This document shows positions 8,622-15,302 of a stretch of 25,749 nt of DNA, one piece after another (the first letter of the stretch is position 1; every line of letters begins with the position of its first letter). The notes beneath the pieces were generated by a model. The model did no database searches, had not been told where the DNA came from, and was given only the letters and a program-made list of their open reading frames with translations. The translations under genes and the position numbers were made by a program. Origin of the DNA: an uncultured Rothia sp. (GTDB lineage Bacteria > Actinomycetota > Actinomycetes > Actinomycetales > Micrococcaceae). Location: NCBI GenBank assembly GCA_946221065.1, contig CAMIIO010000019.1, positions 1-25,749 of the forward strand, written 5' to 3'.

Positions 8622-9614
8622 CTAATGTGCCAAGTGTTTCACCACGGCTTCTACCGCGCGGCTAGTCAGTTTTCGTTCTTCTTCTTGATTGGTAGACCCC
8701 TTGGTCATTACCGAAAGCGCAAAGGTTTTATCCTTCGCCATAAAAACACCATCAGAATTCACGTTCCATCGTTGGGTGTCATCCGGGAGCCAGCCGTTTT
8801 TACAGAGAACATGCGTGGCGGCGTCGACGTCGGCGGGATGTGCCCCTGCCCCATTCAACTTGGCGAGCGTTCCAACACCCCACCCTTGCGATCCAGGATC
8901 TTTAGCTTGCATAGCCTCGCGGAGTATCTGCATATCATCCATAGCAATCCAGTCCACACCTTCATACACTGCACGGCATATTTTGGCGTGATCCTCCACG
9001 CAGGTTAGATTGGATCCCCAGCCGGCGTCGGCGGTGGTGTTGGTGATACCTAATTTTTTATAGGTTTCGTTAATCTGCTGGGCGCGCTCTTCGTCACTCT
9101 CCCCCAGGGAAGCAAAAACGGCAATGGTGGCGTTATTATCCGAAATTCCAATACTTGACCGCACATAGTTTCGGTGCTTTTCATCCAGCACCTTACCGTC
9201 AGCAAAGGCACAGCGCATTGCCGTTAGCGCAAGTGGAATCTTTACAATAGATGCTTCAAAACCACGATAATCCGGGTTAAAAAGGAAAGTCTGCTTATCC
9301 GAATAGTTATAGACCGCCAGCGAAAGTTCTGCATTCTCTAGACTGGTACGAATCTGCTCTAGCTCATCAGCCAAGCTCTGGTGCGCATCGGTGAACTGTG
9401 ATTGCTCATCATCTCGTTGCGTATAGGCGGTATAGGCAGGCTCTTCTTGAGGTGAGCAGGCAGCTAGTACGAGCGCCAGCGTTCCGGTTCCAGCGAGGGC
9501 AAAAAGACGACGTCGTGACACCGCGTTTATTTGCAGGCGTGGAGAGTCAAGCGCGGCTGGAGAAGACGAGATGTGGGGAGATAGCATAGCTTCAAGTCTA
9601 TGCCACCTCCCCAT
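8622..9614 (-). CDS. Tat-exported lipoprotein, serine hydrolase of the class A beta-lactamase fold
   Basis: 330 aa. A twin-arginine signal SRRRLFALAG (33-42) is followed by a hydrophobic stretch and lipobox LAAC with C53, so the protein is probably exported folded and anchored by lipid to the outer face of the membrane. The penicillin-recognising fold is indicated by S122-x-x-K125 (SIVK), S158-D-N160 (SDNNA) and K272-N-G (KNGW, in place of KTG). The replacement of Thr in the third motif is worth noting. It may be a beta-lactamase or a peptidase/esterase acting on cell-wall substrates. An in-frame ATG at 9587 is an alternative start that keeps the whole signal. Function as a resistance enzyme is not shown. 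Confidence 0.82.
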   Translation of the reverse strand: MGRWHRLEAMLSPHISSSPAALDSPRLQINAVSRRRLFALAGTGTLALVLAACSPQEEPAYTAYTQRDDEQSQFTDAHQSLADELEQIRTSLENAELSLAVYNYSDKQTFLFNPDYRGFEASIVKIPLALTAMRCAFADGKVLDEKHRNYVRSSIGISDNNATIAVFASLGESDEERAQQINETYKKLGITNTTADAGWGSNLTCVEDHAKICRAVYEGVDWIAMDDMQILREAMQAKDPGSQGWGVGTLAKLNGAGAHPADVDAATHVLCKNGWLPDDTQRWNVNSDGVFMAKDKTFALSVMTKGSTNQEEERKLTSRAVEAVVKHLAH

Positions 9615-9679
9615 ATTTGTAGGTCTATTTTCTACCGTCCGAAACTTTCGAGTACCCCCAGCGAATATGAAACTGGAGT

Positions 9680-10924
9680 CTAGGCGTTCGGTGCCAACTC
9701 GGTTCCGGCTCCGCGTTTACGCAGCGTAGGCGAGAAGGAAACCTTGTGCCCGGTTTCGCCGTCGGATTGCTCTGCCGCCGCCGGGGCATGGTCGTGACCG
9801 CCACAAGCACCTTCCGAAGCGCAGCCGCCGCAACCGCCGTCAACCGTGGAACCGCACGGAGTAGTAGTGGGGTACGGGTTTTCTTCCTGCACCCCGTGAG
9901 CCTTCAGGAACTCCAGGTGCTCGGCAATCAGATCCCGTCCTTCGGCACCCAAAACCTCAAAACCGTTATCGTAAATCATGCGCAAATCATCGAGCGCAGA
10001 CTGACCCTCGGAGGTCAAATAATCGCCTAAGAACAGCGAGTTCACCACCTGTAGCGCGGTGGCTTGCAGGGAACGCAGGTGCATTTCTCGGCCACCAGCC
10101 ATGCGCAGTTCTTTATCCGGGTTTACCATGCGCACGGTGGCAAGAATACGCAGACACTTCATGGGAGTCAGCTCCCACGTACCGGCGAGCGGGGTGCCAT
10201 CAAAGGGCATAAGGAAGTTCACGGGGATTGAATCACCCTCAAGATCTTTGAGCGCAAAAATAGCGTCCACTAGTTGCTCGTTGGTTTCCTTCATGCCCAC
10301 GATCAGCCCCGAGCACGCAGAAAGCCCGGCATCCTGCGCCGAATGAACGGTATCCACACGCTCCTGGTAGGTGTGGGTGGAGCAAATATCTTGGTAGTGT
10401 TCCTCGCTGGTGTTCAGGTTGTGGTTATAGGCATCCACGCCAGCCTGCTGCAGTCGCTCCGCCTGGCCCTCCTTGAGAATACCCAGGCAGGCGCATACCT
10501 CCACCTCGGGGTGCTCCTCCTTAAGGTTCTCCACCATTCCGGCAACCCGCTCGACGTCGCGGTTAGTGGGTCCCTTGCCGGAGGCAACCATGCACACGCG
10601 GGAAGCACCGCCGGCAATGCCGTAGCCTGCCTGTTTGACGGCTTCATCGGGCTTCATCCAGGTGTATTTGAGGATTTCTGCTTCAGATCCCAGGCGCTGG
10701 GAGCAGTAGCTGCAGTCTTCGGGGCAGAGTCCGGATTTGAGGTTGACGAGGTAGTTCACCTTCACCTTGTTGTCAAAAAAGTGACGGCGTAGCGTGGATG
10801 CCGCGGCAACCAGGTTGAAGGTTTCGGCGTCGGAGAGGTTAATCATGTCGAGGGCTTCTTCGCGGGTGGCTCCGTTGCCGCCGGCGAGAACGCGCTCTGA
10901 GATAGCGTGAAAATTAGTGGTCAT
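9680..10924 (-). CDS. bioB: Biotin synthase with Cys/His-rich C-terminal tail
   Basis: 414 aa radical-SAM enzyme that inserts sulfur into dethiobiotin in the last step of biotin synthesis. The [4Fe-4S] site is C67-x3-C71-x2-C74 in CPEDCSYC. The sacrificial [2Fe-2S] ligands correspond to C111 (RVCMVASG), C144 (VEVCACLG), C204 (SACSGLIVG) and R279 (AGGRE). The E. coli enzyme is about 346 aa; here about 65 residues are added, containing C357, C365, C368, C374 and H377/H379, which could bind metal or Fe-S. There is no Shine-Dalgarno; the promoter (TTGAAC, 17 bases, TTCAAT, six bases, ATG) predicts leaderless mRNA. The -35 is half of a BioQ-type operator, so biotin-dependent repression is likely. 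Confidence 0.96.
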   Translation of the reverse strand: MTTNFHAISERVLAGGNGATREEALDMINLSDAETFNLVAAASTLRRHFFDNKVKVNYLVNLKSGLCPEDCSYCSQRLGSEAEILKYTWMKPDEAVKQAGYGIAGGASRVCMVASGKGPTNRDVERVAGMVENLKEEHPEVEVCACLGILKEGQAERLQQAGVDAYNHNLNTSEEHYQDICSTHTYQERVDTVHSAQDAGLSACSGLIVGMKETNEQLVDAIFALKDLEGDSIPVNFLMPFDGTPLAGTWELTPMKCLRILATVRMVNPDKELRMAGGREMHLRSLQATALQVVNSLFLGDYLTSEGQSALDDLRMIYDNGFEVLGAEGRDLIAEHLEFLKAHGVQEENPYPTTTPCGSTVDGGCGGCASEGACGGHDHAPAAAEQSDGETGHKVSFSPTLRKRGAGTELAPNA

Positions 10925-10930
10925 GGGGCT

Positions 10931-10959
10931 ATTGAACTGGTTTTTTGAACAGTGTTCAA
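10931..10959 (-). promoter_or_regulatory. bioB promoter overlapping a BioQ operator
   Basis: TTGAACAGTGTTCAA at 10945-10959 is a perfect TTGAAC-N3-GTTCAA palindrome, matching the TGAAC-N3-GTT-type site bound by the actinobacterial TetR repressor BioQ. Read on the minus strand its outer half is the -35 (TTGAAC), followed after 17 bases by a -10 TTCAAT (10931-10936) and after six more by the bioB ATG. A bound repressor would cover the -35. A BioQ-like gene lies at 12922. Confidence 0.75.
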
Positions 10960-11053
10960 CTTATGACGCCGGGAATTCCTGAATATGACACGCCAAACAG
11001 TGTATGGAAGGGTGGCTACGGATACAGGGTAGGTGAGCATCTCCTTGCGAAAA

Positions 11054-11113
11054 GTGACCAGTCTACGTTGTTCAGACCACCCTGGGGCGACCCTGGCAAC
11101 ACAGACTGGTCAC
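11054..11113. repeat. 60-nt hairpin repeat, family A, copy 1
   Basis: The outer arms (GTGACCAGTCT and AGACTGGTCAC) are perfectly complementary. They extend to 14 bp when the flanking A/T bases (11051-11053 and 11114-11116) are counted, with a further GTTG/CAAC stem inside. The second copy at 11951-12010 matches at 50 of 60 positions. It lies upstream of bioB and after the YiaA/B-like gene. Confidence 0.8.
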
Positions 11114-11139
11114 TTTAATAAATGGTGGGCACAGCTGTA

Positions 11140-11415
11140 TTACAAGTTGCTCGAACTTGACCCTGAGTTATAGCTACTCTGCTGAGAAGCGCCGTAAACA
11201 TTATTAGAGGACTGAGCGGCAGATGAAAGAATCTGCTCATAAAACTCGTTGTCTTCCTGGGTATCTCGAATCACCTTAGCCACTGTAAAGGAAGAAGAAA
11301 TGAGCCCCACCGAACCCATCAGATAGTAGCCCTTCACCATGAGCGGTTCCTTCAAAAAGTACAGCCCAATGAGCATAGGCGAAATAAACAGGGCAAAAGA
11401 GGCCCAGGCCAACAA
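11140..11415 (-). CDS. YiaA/YiaB-like two-helix membrane protein with doubtful start
   Basis: 91 aa from a TTG start. Two transmembrane segments lie at about 1-20 and 28-48, with the YiaA/B hallmarks KGYYLMGS between them and VIRDTQEDNEFYEQ after. The C-terminus is Ser/Gln/Asn-rich. The reading frame stays open upstream with plausible protein (VPVPNIKKKAYRNTPAFT) to within two bases of an ATG at 11471 that has a good AAGGAAAGA before it. That ATG is out of frame by one base. Restoring one G after it (ATGG instead of ATG) would give a natural start MVPVPN. The gene may therefore have lost its start frame, or the base may be a read error. Function of the family is unknown. Confidence 0.62.
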   Translation of the reverse strand: MLAWASFALFISPMLIGLYFLKEPLMVKGYYLMGSVGLISSSFTVAKVIRDTQEDNEFYEQILSSAAQSSNNVYGASQQSSYNSGSSSSNL

Positions 11416-11620
11416 GGTAAATGCCGGGGTATTCCGGTACGCCTTCTTTTTGATATTAGGTACAGGAACATTCTTTCCTTAATAAGTTTTGGAGGTATAT
11501 GACTGCGAGATACCTATCACATTGGGCAAAATTTTTTAGATTTCACTTCAAAAAACCTCTGAGGAACGTTTGAGCTTGTGAATCCCCTTTTTTGCTCTTC
11601 CAATAGCTACTCACAGAATA

Positions 11621-11674
11621 AAAAATAGGGTGTTGGCAAAGAAATATTATCTAAAGTTTCTTCACCAACACCCT
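11621..11674 (-). terminator. Rho-independent terminator (minus strand)
   Basis: Arms 11627-11644 and 11657-11674 pair at 16 of 18 positions (AGGGTGTTGG core). Read on the minus strand the stem is followed by ATTTTTTATT. It lies just after the metallo-hydrolase remnant on that strand. Confidence 0.75.
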
Positions 11675-11690
11675 CTACACTTACTTGTCT

Positions 11691-11946
11691 CTATTTGATG
11701 ATGACCCCTCCCATGCCGGCGTCCTCAAACGCTTTCACGGCATTCTCCATAGATTCCGAGAAATGTACCCAAGAATCGGCGTGGGCAATCGCCATATGTC
11801 GGGGCCGAAGGATTTTGGCTACCCTAACCGCGCCGTCGCCGTCAAGGGTGAGGGGTGTGCCGTCGAAAAATGGGCTACGTGCCGCACCGGCAAAAATAAC
11901 GGCGATCAATGTCATGCACACGTTCGGCGTTATCTGGGGTACTCAT
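11691..11946 (-). pseudogene. C-terminal remnant of an MBL-fold metallo-hydrolase
   Basis: The frame 11691-11921 encodes 76 residues that match the end of UlaG-like metallo-beta-lactamase-fold hydrolases: FAGAARSPFFDG, then LTLDGDGAV, then a histidine segment IAHADSWVHF. The HxHxDH metal site and roughly the first two thirds of the protein are missing. Another frame just upstream (11946 to about 11908) reads STPDNAERVHDI, which fits the family's preceding helix, so an internal deletion with frameshift is likely too. Similarity stops within five bases of hairpin repeat copy 2. A terminator still follows the fragment. It is unlikely to be functional. Confidence 0.65.
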
Positions 11947-11950
11947 AGAA

Positions 11951-12010
11951 GTAACCAGGCTATATTGCTCAGACCGTCCCGAGGCGATCCTGGCAACACA
12001 GACTGGTCAC
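11951..12010. repeat. 60-nt hairpin repeat, family A, copy 2
   Basis: Direct repeat of 11054-11113 with 50 of 60 identical bases; the last 20 are identical. The left arm has drifted (GTAACCAGGCT) while the right arm is unchanged. It abuts the truncated end of the metallo-hydrolase remnant. Confidence 0.78.
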
Positions 12011-12042
12011 CTGCATGAAAAATCGATATTAAAACTCAGATT

Positions 12043-12858
12043 TTAGCGACCGCATCCTCCGCCACCACAACCACACCCACCACTTTGGGGTGCTTCTGCA
12101 GGTTCAGACGAACCACAACCCCCGCTACCACAACCACAATTTCCGCCACACCCACCGCCGTCGGCAGGGTTTTCCTCTGCCAGGATCACGTCGGCATAGC
12201 CTTGCGCGTCATCCACACCCTGCGCCCTAAGATACGCAACGTAGTCGGCGGCAAGGTCACGGTTTTCCGCGCCCAAAACCACCAACCCGGCGCCACTGAG
12301 CAGCTTAAGATCCTCAAAAACAGCCGGCGGTTCCGACACCCGGAAGTCGCGCAGGTATAGCGAATCAATCACGTGCATTGCCAATGCCTGTAGCGAGCGC
12401 AGGTGCAGATCCCTTCCCGAACCCACGCGCAGGCTCTTTGCCGGAGCTGCCAAGCGGATAGCGGCAAGCACGCGCAGGCACTGCATAGGGGTTAGTGAAG
12501 AAGCCCCGGGGGCCTCAATGCCCTCACCGGGAACCAAGAAATTGACGGTGACGCGCGGGGCGTCGTCGTTGTGTGCCAGCGCAAAAATCTGCTGAGCAAG
12601 CTCTTCGTTACTCTCCCCCGCGCCCACGTTTATAGCGTGAGTTTCGGTAGGTAGTTCTGCCGGCTCGTTTCCCTGCGCGTCGATAAGGTTCACCACCTCA
12701 ACGGTATTGCGGAAGAATTTACGGCGAAATTCGGCGGCAAATTCTACGAGCGCGAAGGTTGCGCCCGGTCCGGCGGTGACCACATCGAGGATGTCTTGTT
12801 CGGTGGCGGGCTCGCCGGCGCGCATTTTTTGGGTGAGTTCAGCAAAGTTCAGTGTCAT
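12043..12858 (-). CDS. BioB-like protein lacking the radical-SAM core, with Cys-rich tail
   Basis: 271 aa from ATG 12858, chosen because MTLNF then lines up with MTTNF of bioB; an in-frame ATG at 12876 adds six residues. Its N-terminus (ATEQDILDVV, RRKFFRNTVEV) aligns with bioB residues 20-57, and its C-terminal half (GESNEELAQQIFAL, LTPMQCLRVLAAIR, GSGRDLHLRSLQA) with bioB residues 210-300. About 150 residues between, including CxxxCxxC and the C111/C144/C204 ligands, are gone. The Arg of GxGR is kept. The tail carries seven Cys (about 237, 241, 243, 248, 262, 264, 269) in Gly-rich sequence. It cannot do radical-SAM chemistry. A role in sulfur or Fe-S supply to BioB, or in regulation, is inference only. 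It is divergent from bioQ. Confidence 0.85.
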   Translation of the reverse strand: MTLNFAELTQKMRAGEPATEQDILDVVTAGPGATFALVEFAAEFRRKFFRNTVEVVNLIDAQGNEPAELPTETHAINVGAGESNEELAQQIFALAHNDDAPRVTVNFLVPGEGIEAPGASSLTPMQCLRVLAAIRLAAPAKSLRVGSGRDLHLRSLQALAMHVIDSLYLRDFRVSEPPAVFEDLKLLSGAGLVVLGAENRDLAADYVAYLRAQGVDDAQGYADVILAEENPADGGGCGGNCGCGSGGCGSSEPAEAPQSGGCGCGGGGCGR

Positions 12859-12909
12859 ACTTCCATTCAACCGCATATGGGATGCAAATTATTCCTTAGG
12901 GTGGCGTTT

Positions 12910-12924
12910 TACAATGGGCTGGTG
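12910..12924 (+). promoter_or_regulatory. Leaderless promoter of the BioQ-like gene
   Basis: TACAAT (12910-12915) is followed by six bases and a GTG at 12922. This fixes the start at GTG, giving the N-terminus MALSREKIL typical of BioQ, instead of an upstream ATG. The -35 is not obvious. Confidence 0.55.
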
Positions 12925-13452
12925 GCTTTATCTCGCGAAAAAATCTTGGACACCGCTTTTGACCTGCTCAGCCGGTATGGCTTGGCGGATTTGTCGATGC
13001 TGCGCCGGTTGGCAACGGAGCTAGGCGTAGCACCGGGCGCGCTGTACTATCACGTGAAGAATAAGCAGGAGTTGTTGGCGTCTTTGGCGTCGCGGATGGT
13101 TCGCGGGGTGGAATTTTCCGGTTCGATGGCGCAGCACCGCCTTCTTGCGGGGGCGAGGGAGCTCTATGCTCCGGTGGCGCGGGTACGGGAGAGTGCCGAG
13201 GTGATCCGGCTTGCCTTGGCTCTGCACCCGCAGGAGCTGGTGTTTGTGACGGTGGCGCGAGATATTTTTGCCGCCGAGGGGCTGGACGACGAGCGCGCCC
13301 TCCTTGCGGCAAAGACCCTCCTTCATATGTGCGTGAGCATGGTGGAGGAGGAACAAACCCGGGCGCTACTTGCCGGAACCGAGCCTGCGGAGCTGCCTCC
13401 AACGTCGTACCTTGACGCCGCGCGGGCAATAATTTCCGGCTGGCTGAAGTAA
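12922..13452 (+). CDS. bioQ: TetR-family regulator, BioQ-like biotin repressor
   Basis: 176 aa from GTG 12922. The N-terminal helix-turn-helix is clear: ALSREKILDTAFDLL, LSMLRRLATELGVAPGALYYHV and then KNKQELLASLA, which is close to the BioQ N-terminus of corynebacteria. The C-terminal domain (about 60-176) is helical and would handle dimerisation and signalling. BioQ represses biotin synthesis and uptake genes in Actinomycetota. Its consensus-like operator is present at the bioB promoter, and the gene is divergent from the BioB-like paralog. No perfect operator is seen in the short divergent spacer (12859-12921), so self-control is unproven. Confidence 0.82.
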   Translation: MALSREKILDTAFDLLSRYGLADLSMLRRLATELGVAPGALYYHVKNKQELLASLASRMVRGVEFSGSMAQHRLLAGARELYAPVARVRESAEVIRLALALHPQELVFVTVARDIFAAEGLDDERALLAAKTLLHMCVSMVEEEQTRALLAGTEPAELPPTSYLDAARAIISGWLK

Positions 13453-13462
13453 GTAGGGTATG

Positions 13463-13538
13463 CCCAAGGTTTGTGCATTTAACTGCCGAAACCTGCCGGG
13501 TTTCGGTACTTAAATGCACAAACCTGCACAGTTACCCC
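13463..13538. repeat. 76-bp hairpin repeat, family B, copy A
   Basis: Two nested perfect stems: a 16-bp outer stem (13467-13482 with 13510-13525, AGGTTTGTGCATTTAA) and an 8-bp inner stem (CCGAAACC with GGTTTCGG). It is identical over 76 bases to 15145-15220. It lies between bioQ and the AlbA_2 gene. Confidence 0.9.
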
Positions 13539-13590
13539 TATCTCCCACCCTCATGGTGAATATTTTTCTCCATGAAATTCTCACTGAGTA

Positions 13591-13626
13591 TTGTTATTCA
13601 CACTGAGAGCTCCTAGGCTAAATCTA
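13591..13626 (+). promoter_or_regulatory. Leaderless promoter of the AlbA_2-domain gene
   Basis: TTGTTA (13591-13596), 17 bases, TAGGCT (13614-13619), six bases, ATG at 13626. No Shine-Dalgarno is present, so the mRNA should start at the ATG. Confidence 0.6.
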
Positions 13627-15140
13627 TGCCTTGGACTCCTCAACACCTCACCCACACCATCTCACTTCTACGTGCTCGCGGAGGCGACTCTGCCGACATC
13701 GAGCTTAAACGTGCCCACCAAGGATTCCCCACCTCCATAGCAGAAACACTCTGCGCCTTCGCTAATATGCCAGACGGCGGAACTATGATCCTAGGCATCG
13801 ACGAGAAGAGAGACTTCGAGATAACTGGCGTCTACAACATCGCTACGCTAGAAGCCGCTATCGCCTCCACCAATCGAGAACATATCTCACCCCATCCTCA
13901 CCTTGAATTTGAATCCCTCACCCTCAATGAGAAAAACATTCTCATTGTGACTATTACCGGGCTACCCATCACTGAGAAACCGGCAGTTTATAAAGGTAAA
14001 GCGTATCTTCGGCAGTCTGATGGTGACTACGCAATGAATGATTCAGAGCTCAAACAGCTAGAAATAGCCAAACTCCACAGTGAATACCAGGTTGCCTACG
14101 ACGAAACTGCTGTGAGCGGAACTTCACAGGACGATCTCGATCCAGATTTACTTGCACACTATTTAGCAAGTATCCGTGCTAGCAGTCGCAGGCTGAGCAC
14201 TCTCACAGATCAAGAAATCCTACACACCACCAGAGTTACACAAGACAATGAGCTAACTCTCGCTGGGCTTTATGCACTAGGCAAATACCCACAAGGCGCA
14301 CATCCTGCTCTGCACGCCACTGCTGCTGTGCGAGTTAAGCGCGAATACAACGGACGAACAAAAAATCTACGAGATTTTGATGGGCCCCTTCCGGAGATGC
14401 TGGCAGATCTTTTGAACTGGGTGCAACAGAATCTCCCCACCCATCAGGTCTATCAGCCCGCTACCGGCAAACTTTTTGATAAGCCCGCTGCTCCGCTCTC
14501 TGCCGTCCGAGAGCTCATTGCCAATGCCCTGGTTCACCGAGATCTAGGGCCTCACACCTTAGGCGTGGGTAAGAGCGTGCAGATTCGTATTACCGATAAA
14601 GGACTCTTCATAGAAAATCCGGGTGGTCTACGGGGTATTTCGTTAGCTCAACTTACCAGCTCTGAACATGCTCAAGCTGCTGTTAACCCGCGACTCTACA
14701 ATATGGTAAAGCACCTACGCTCGCAGGATGGTGCACGCATTATCGAGGGCGAAGGCGGCGGTATTCGCGAAGTTCTTGAAGCGGTTCGGGCGCATGGGCT
14801 AATACCGCCGTCACTGATTAATAGCGGAGTGAAGTTCAAAGCAGTGATTTGGTTTGAACAAGAGAATCAAAAGAATTTTGTATCCGTGGAGGACCCGTCC
14901 GGAACAAAACCTCTGATAGCGTCCAGAAGTGATGTGGGTTCTTTAGGTAAAAATGCTCCTGCGGTAGTGCGAGCTCTAGAACATAACCCTGAACTTTCGA
15001 TGGCTGAGTTGGTAGAAAGTACGGGGTTGACGCGAGCGCAACTTCGGTACGCACTCTCTTCTCTACTGACCGCAGGGCTGGTGCAGATGGTGGGTGAACA
15101 GGGAAGCCGAAATACCCGCTATACCCTGTTAGAAGGGTAG
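13626..15140 (+). CDS. AlbA_2 (Schlafen-like) domain and GHKL-ATPase putative regulator
   Basis: 504 aa. Residues 22-140 form the AlbA_2/Schlafen-type domain (DIELKRA, ETLCAFANMPDGGTMILGIDE, GKAYLRQSDG). Residues about 277-400 hold a GHKL ATPase-like region with an N-box-type helix VRELIANALVHRDLG (about 294-308) and GLFIENPGGL. Residues about 440-500 form a winged helix (MAELVESTGLTRAQLRYALSSL). This is the standard layout of COG2865-type putative transcriptional regulators, often mobile and sometimes linked to defence. The gene has no partner here. It is enclosed by two identical 76-bp hairpin repeats, and its promoter is leaderless, suggesting an inserted cassette. Function is not established. 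Confidence 0.85.
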   Translation: MPWTPQHLTHTISLLRARGGDSADIELKRAHQGFPTSIAETLCAFANMPDGGTMILGIDEKRDFEITGVYNIATLEAAIASTNREHISPHPHLEFESLTLNEKNILIVTITGLPITEKPAVYKGKAYLRQSDGDYAMNDSELKQLEIAKLHSEYQVAYDETAVSGTSQDDLDPDLLAHYLASIRASSRRLSTLTDQEILHTTRVTQDNELTLAGLYALGKYPQGAHPALHATAAVRVKREYNGRTKNLRDFDGPLPEMLADLLNWVQQNLPTHQVYQPATGKLFDKPAAPLSAVRELIANALVHRDLGPHTLGVGKSVQIRITDKGLFIENPGGLRGISLAQLTSSEHAQAAVNPRLYNMVKHLRSQDGARIIEGEGGGIREVLEAVRAHGLIPPSLINSGVKFKAVIWFEQENQKNFVSVEDPSGTKPLIASRSDVGSLGKNAPAVVRALEHNPELSMAELVESTGLTRAQLRYALSSLLTAGLVQMVGEQGSRNTRYTLLEG

Positions 15141-15144
15141 CCGC

Positions 15145-15220
15145 CCCAAGGTTTGTGCATTTAACTGCCGAAACCTGCCGGGTTTCGGTACTTAAATGCA
15201 CAAACCTGCACAGTTACCCC
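15145..15220. repeat. 76-bp hairpin repeat, family B, copy B
   Basis: Exact copy of 13463-13538 in the same orientation, directly after the AlbA_2 gene's stop and 83 bases before galK. Weaker similarity continues for about 15 bases beyond the identical block. Confidence 0.9.
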
Positions 15221-15302
15221 GATTTCCCGCCGTCACAATACACTTAGAGGTGATGGCGCCCGCGCGCCCTGCACTATCCCCAGGATTCACAAAGGACCCT
15301 CC

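Noticed and set aside
12968..13519. Minus-strand frame opposite bioQ, whose first residues recur in a frame at 14836-15201
   Set aside because: The shared N-terminus comes from the 76-bp hairpin repeat; the rest is antisense to bioQ and to the AlbA_2 gene, with Arg/Pro-rich low-complexity content.
13463..15220. CRISPR array or IS element from repeated sequence
   Set aside because: Only two copies lie 1.6 kb apart, and no transposase, cas gene or short target-site duplication is visible.
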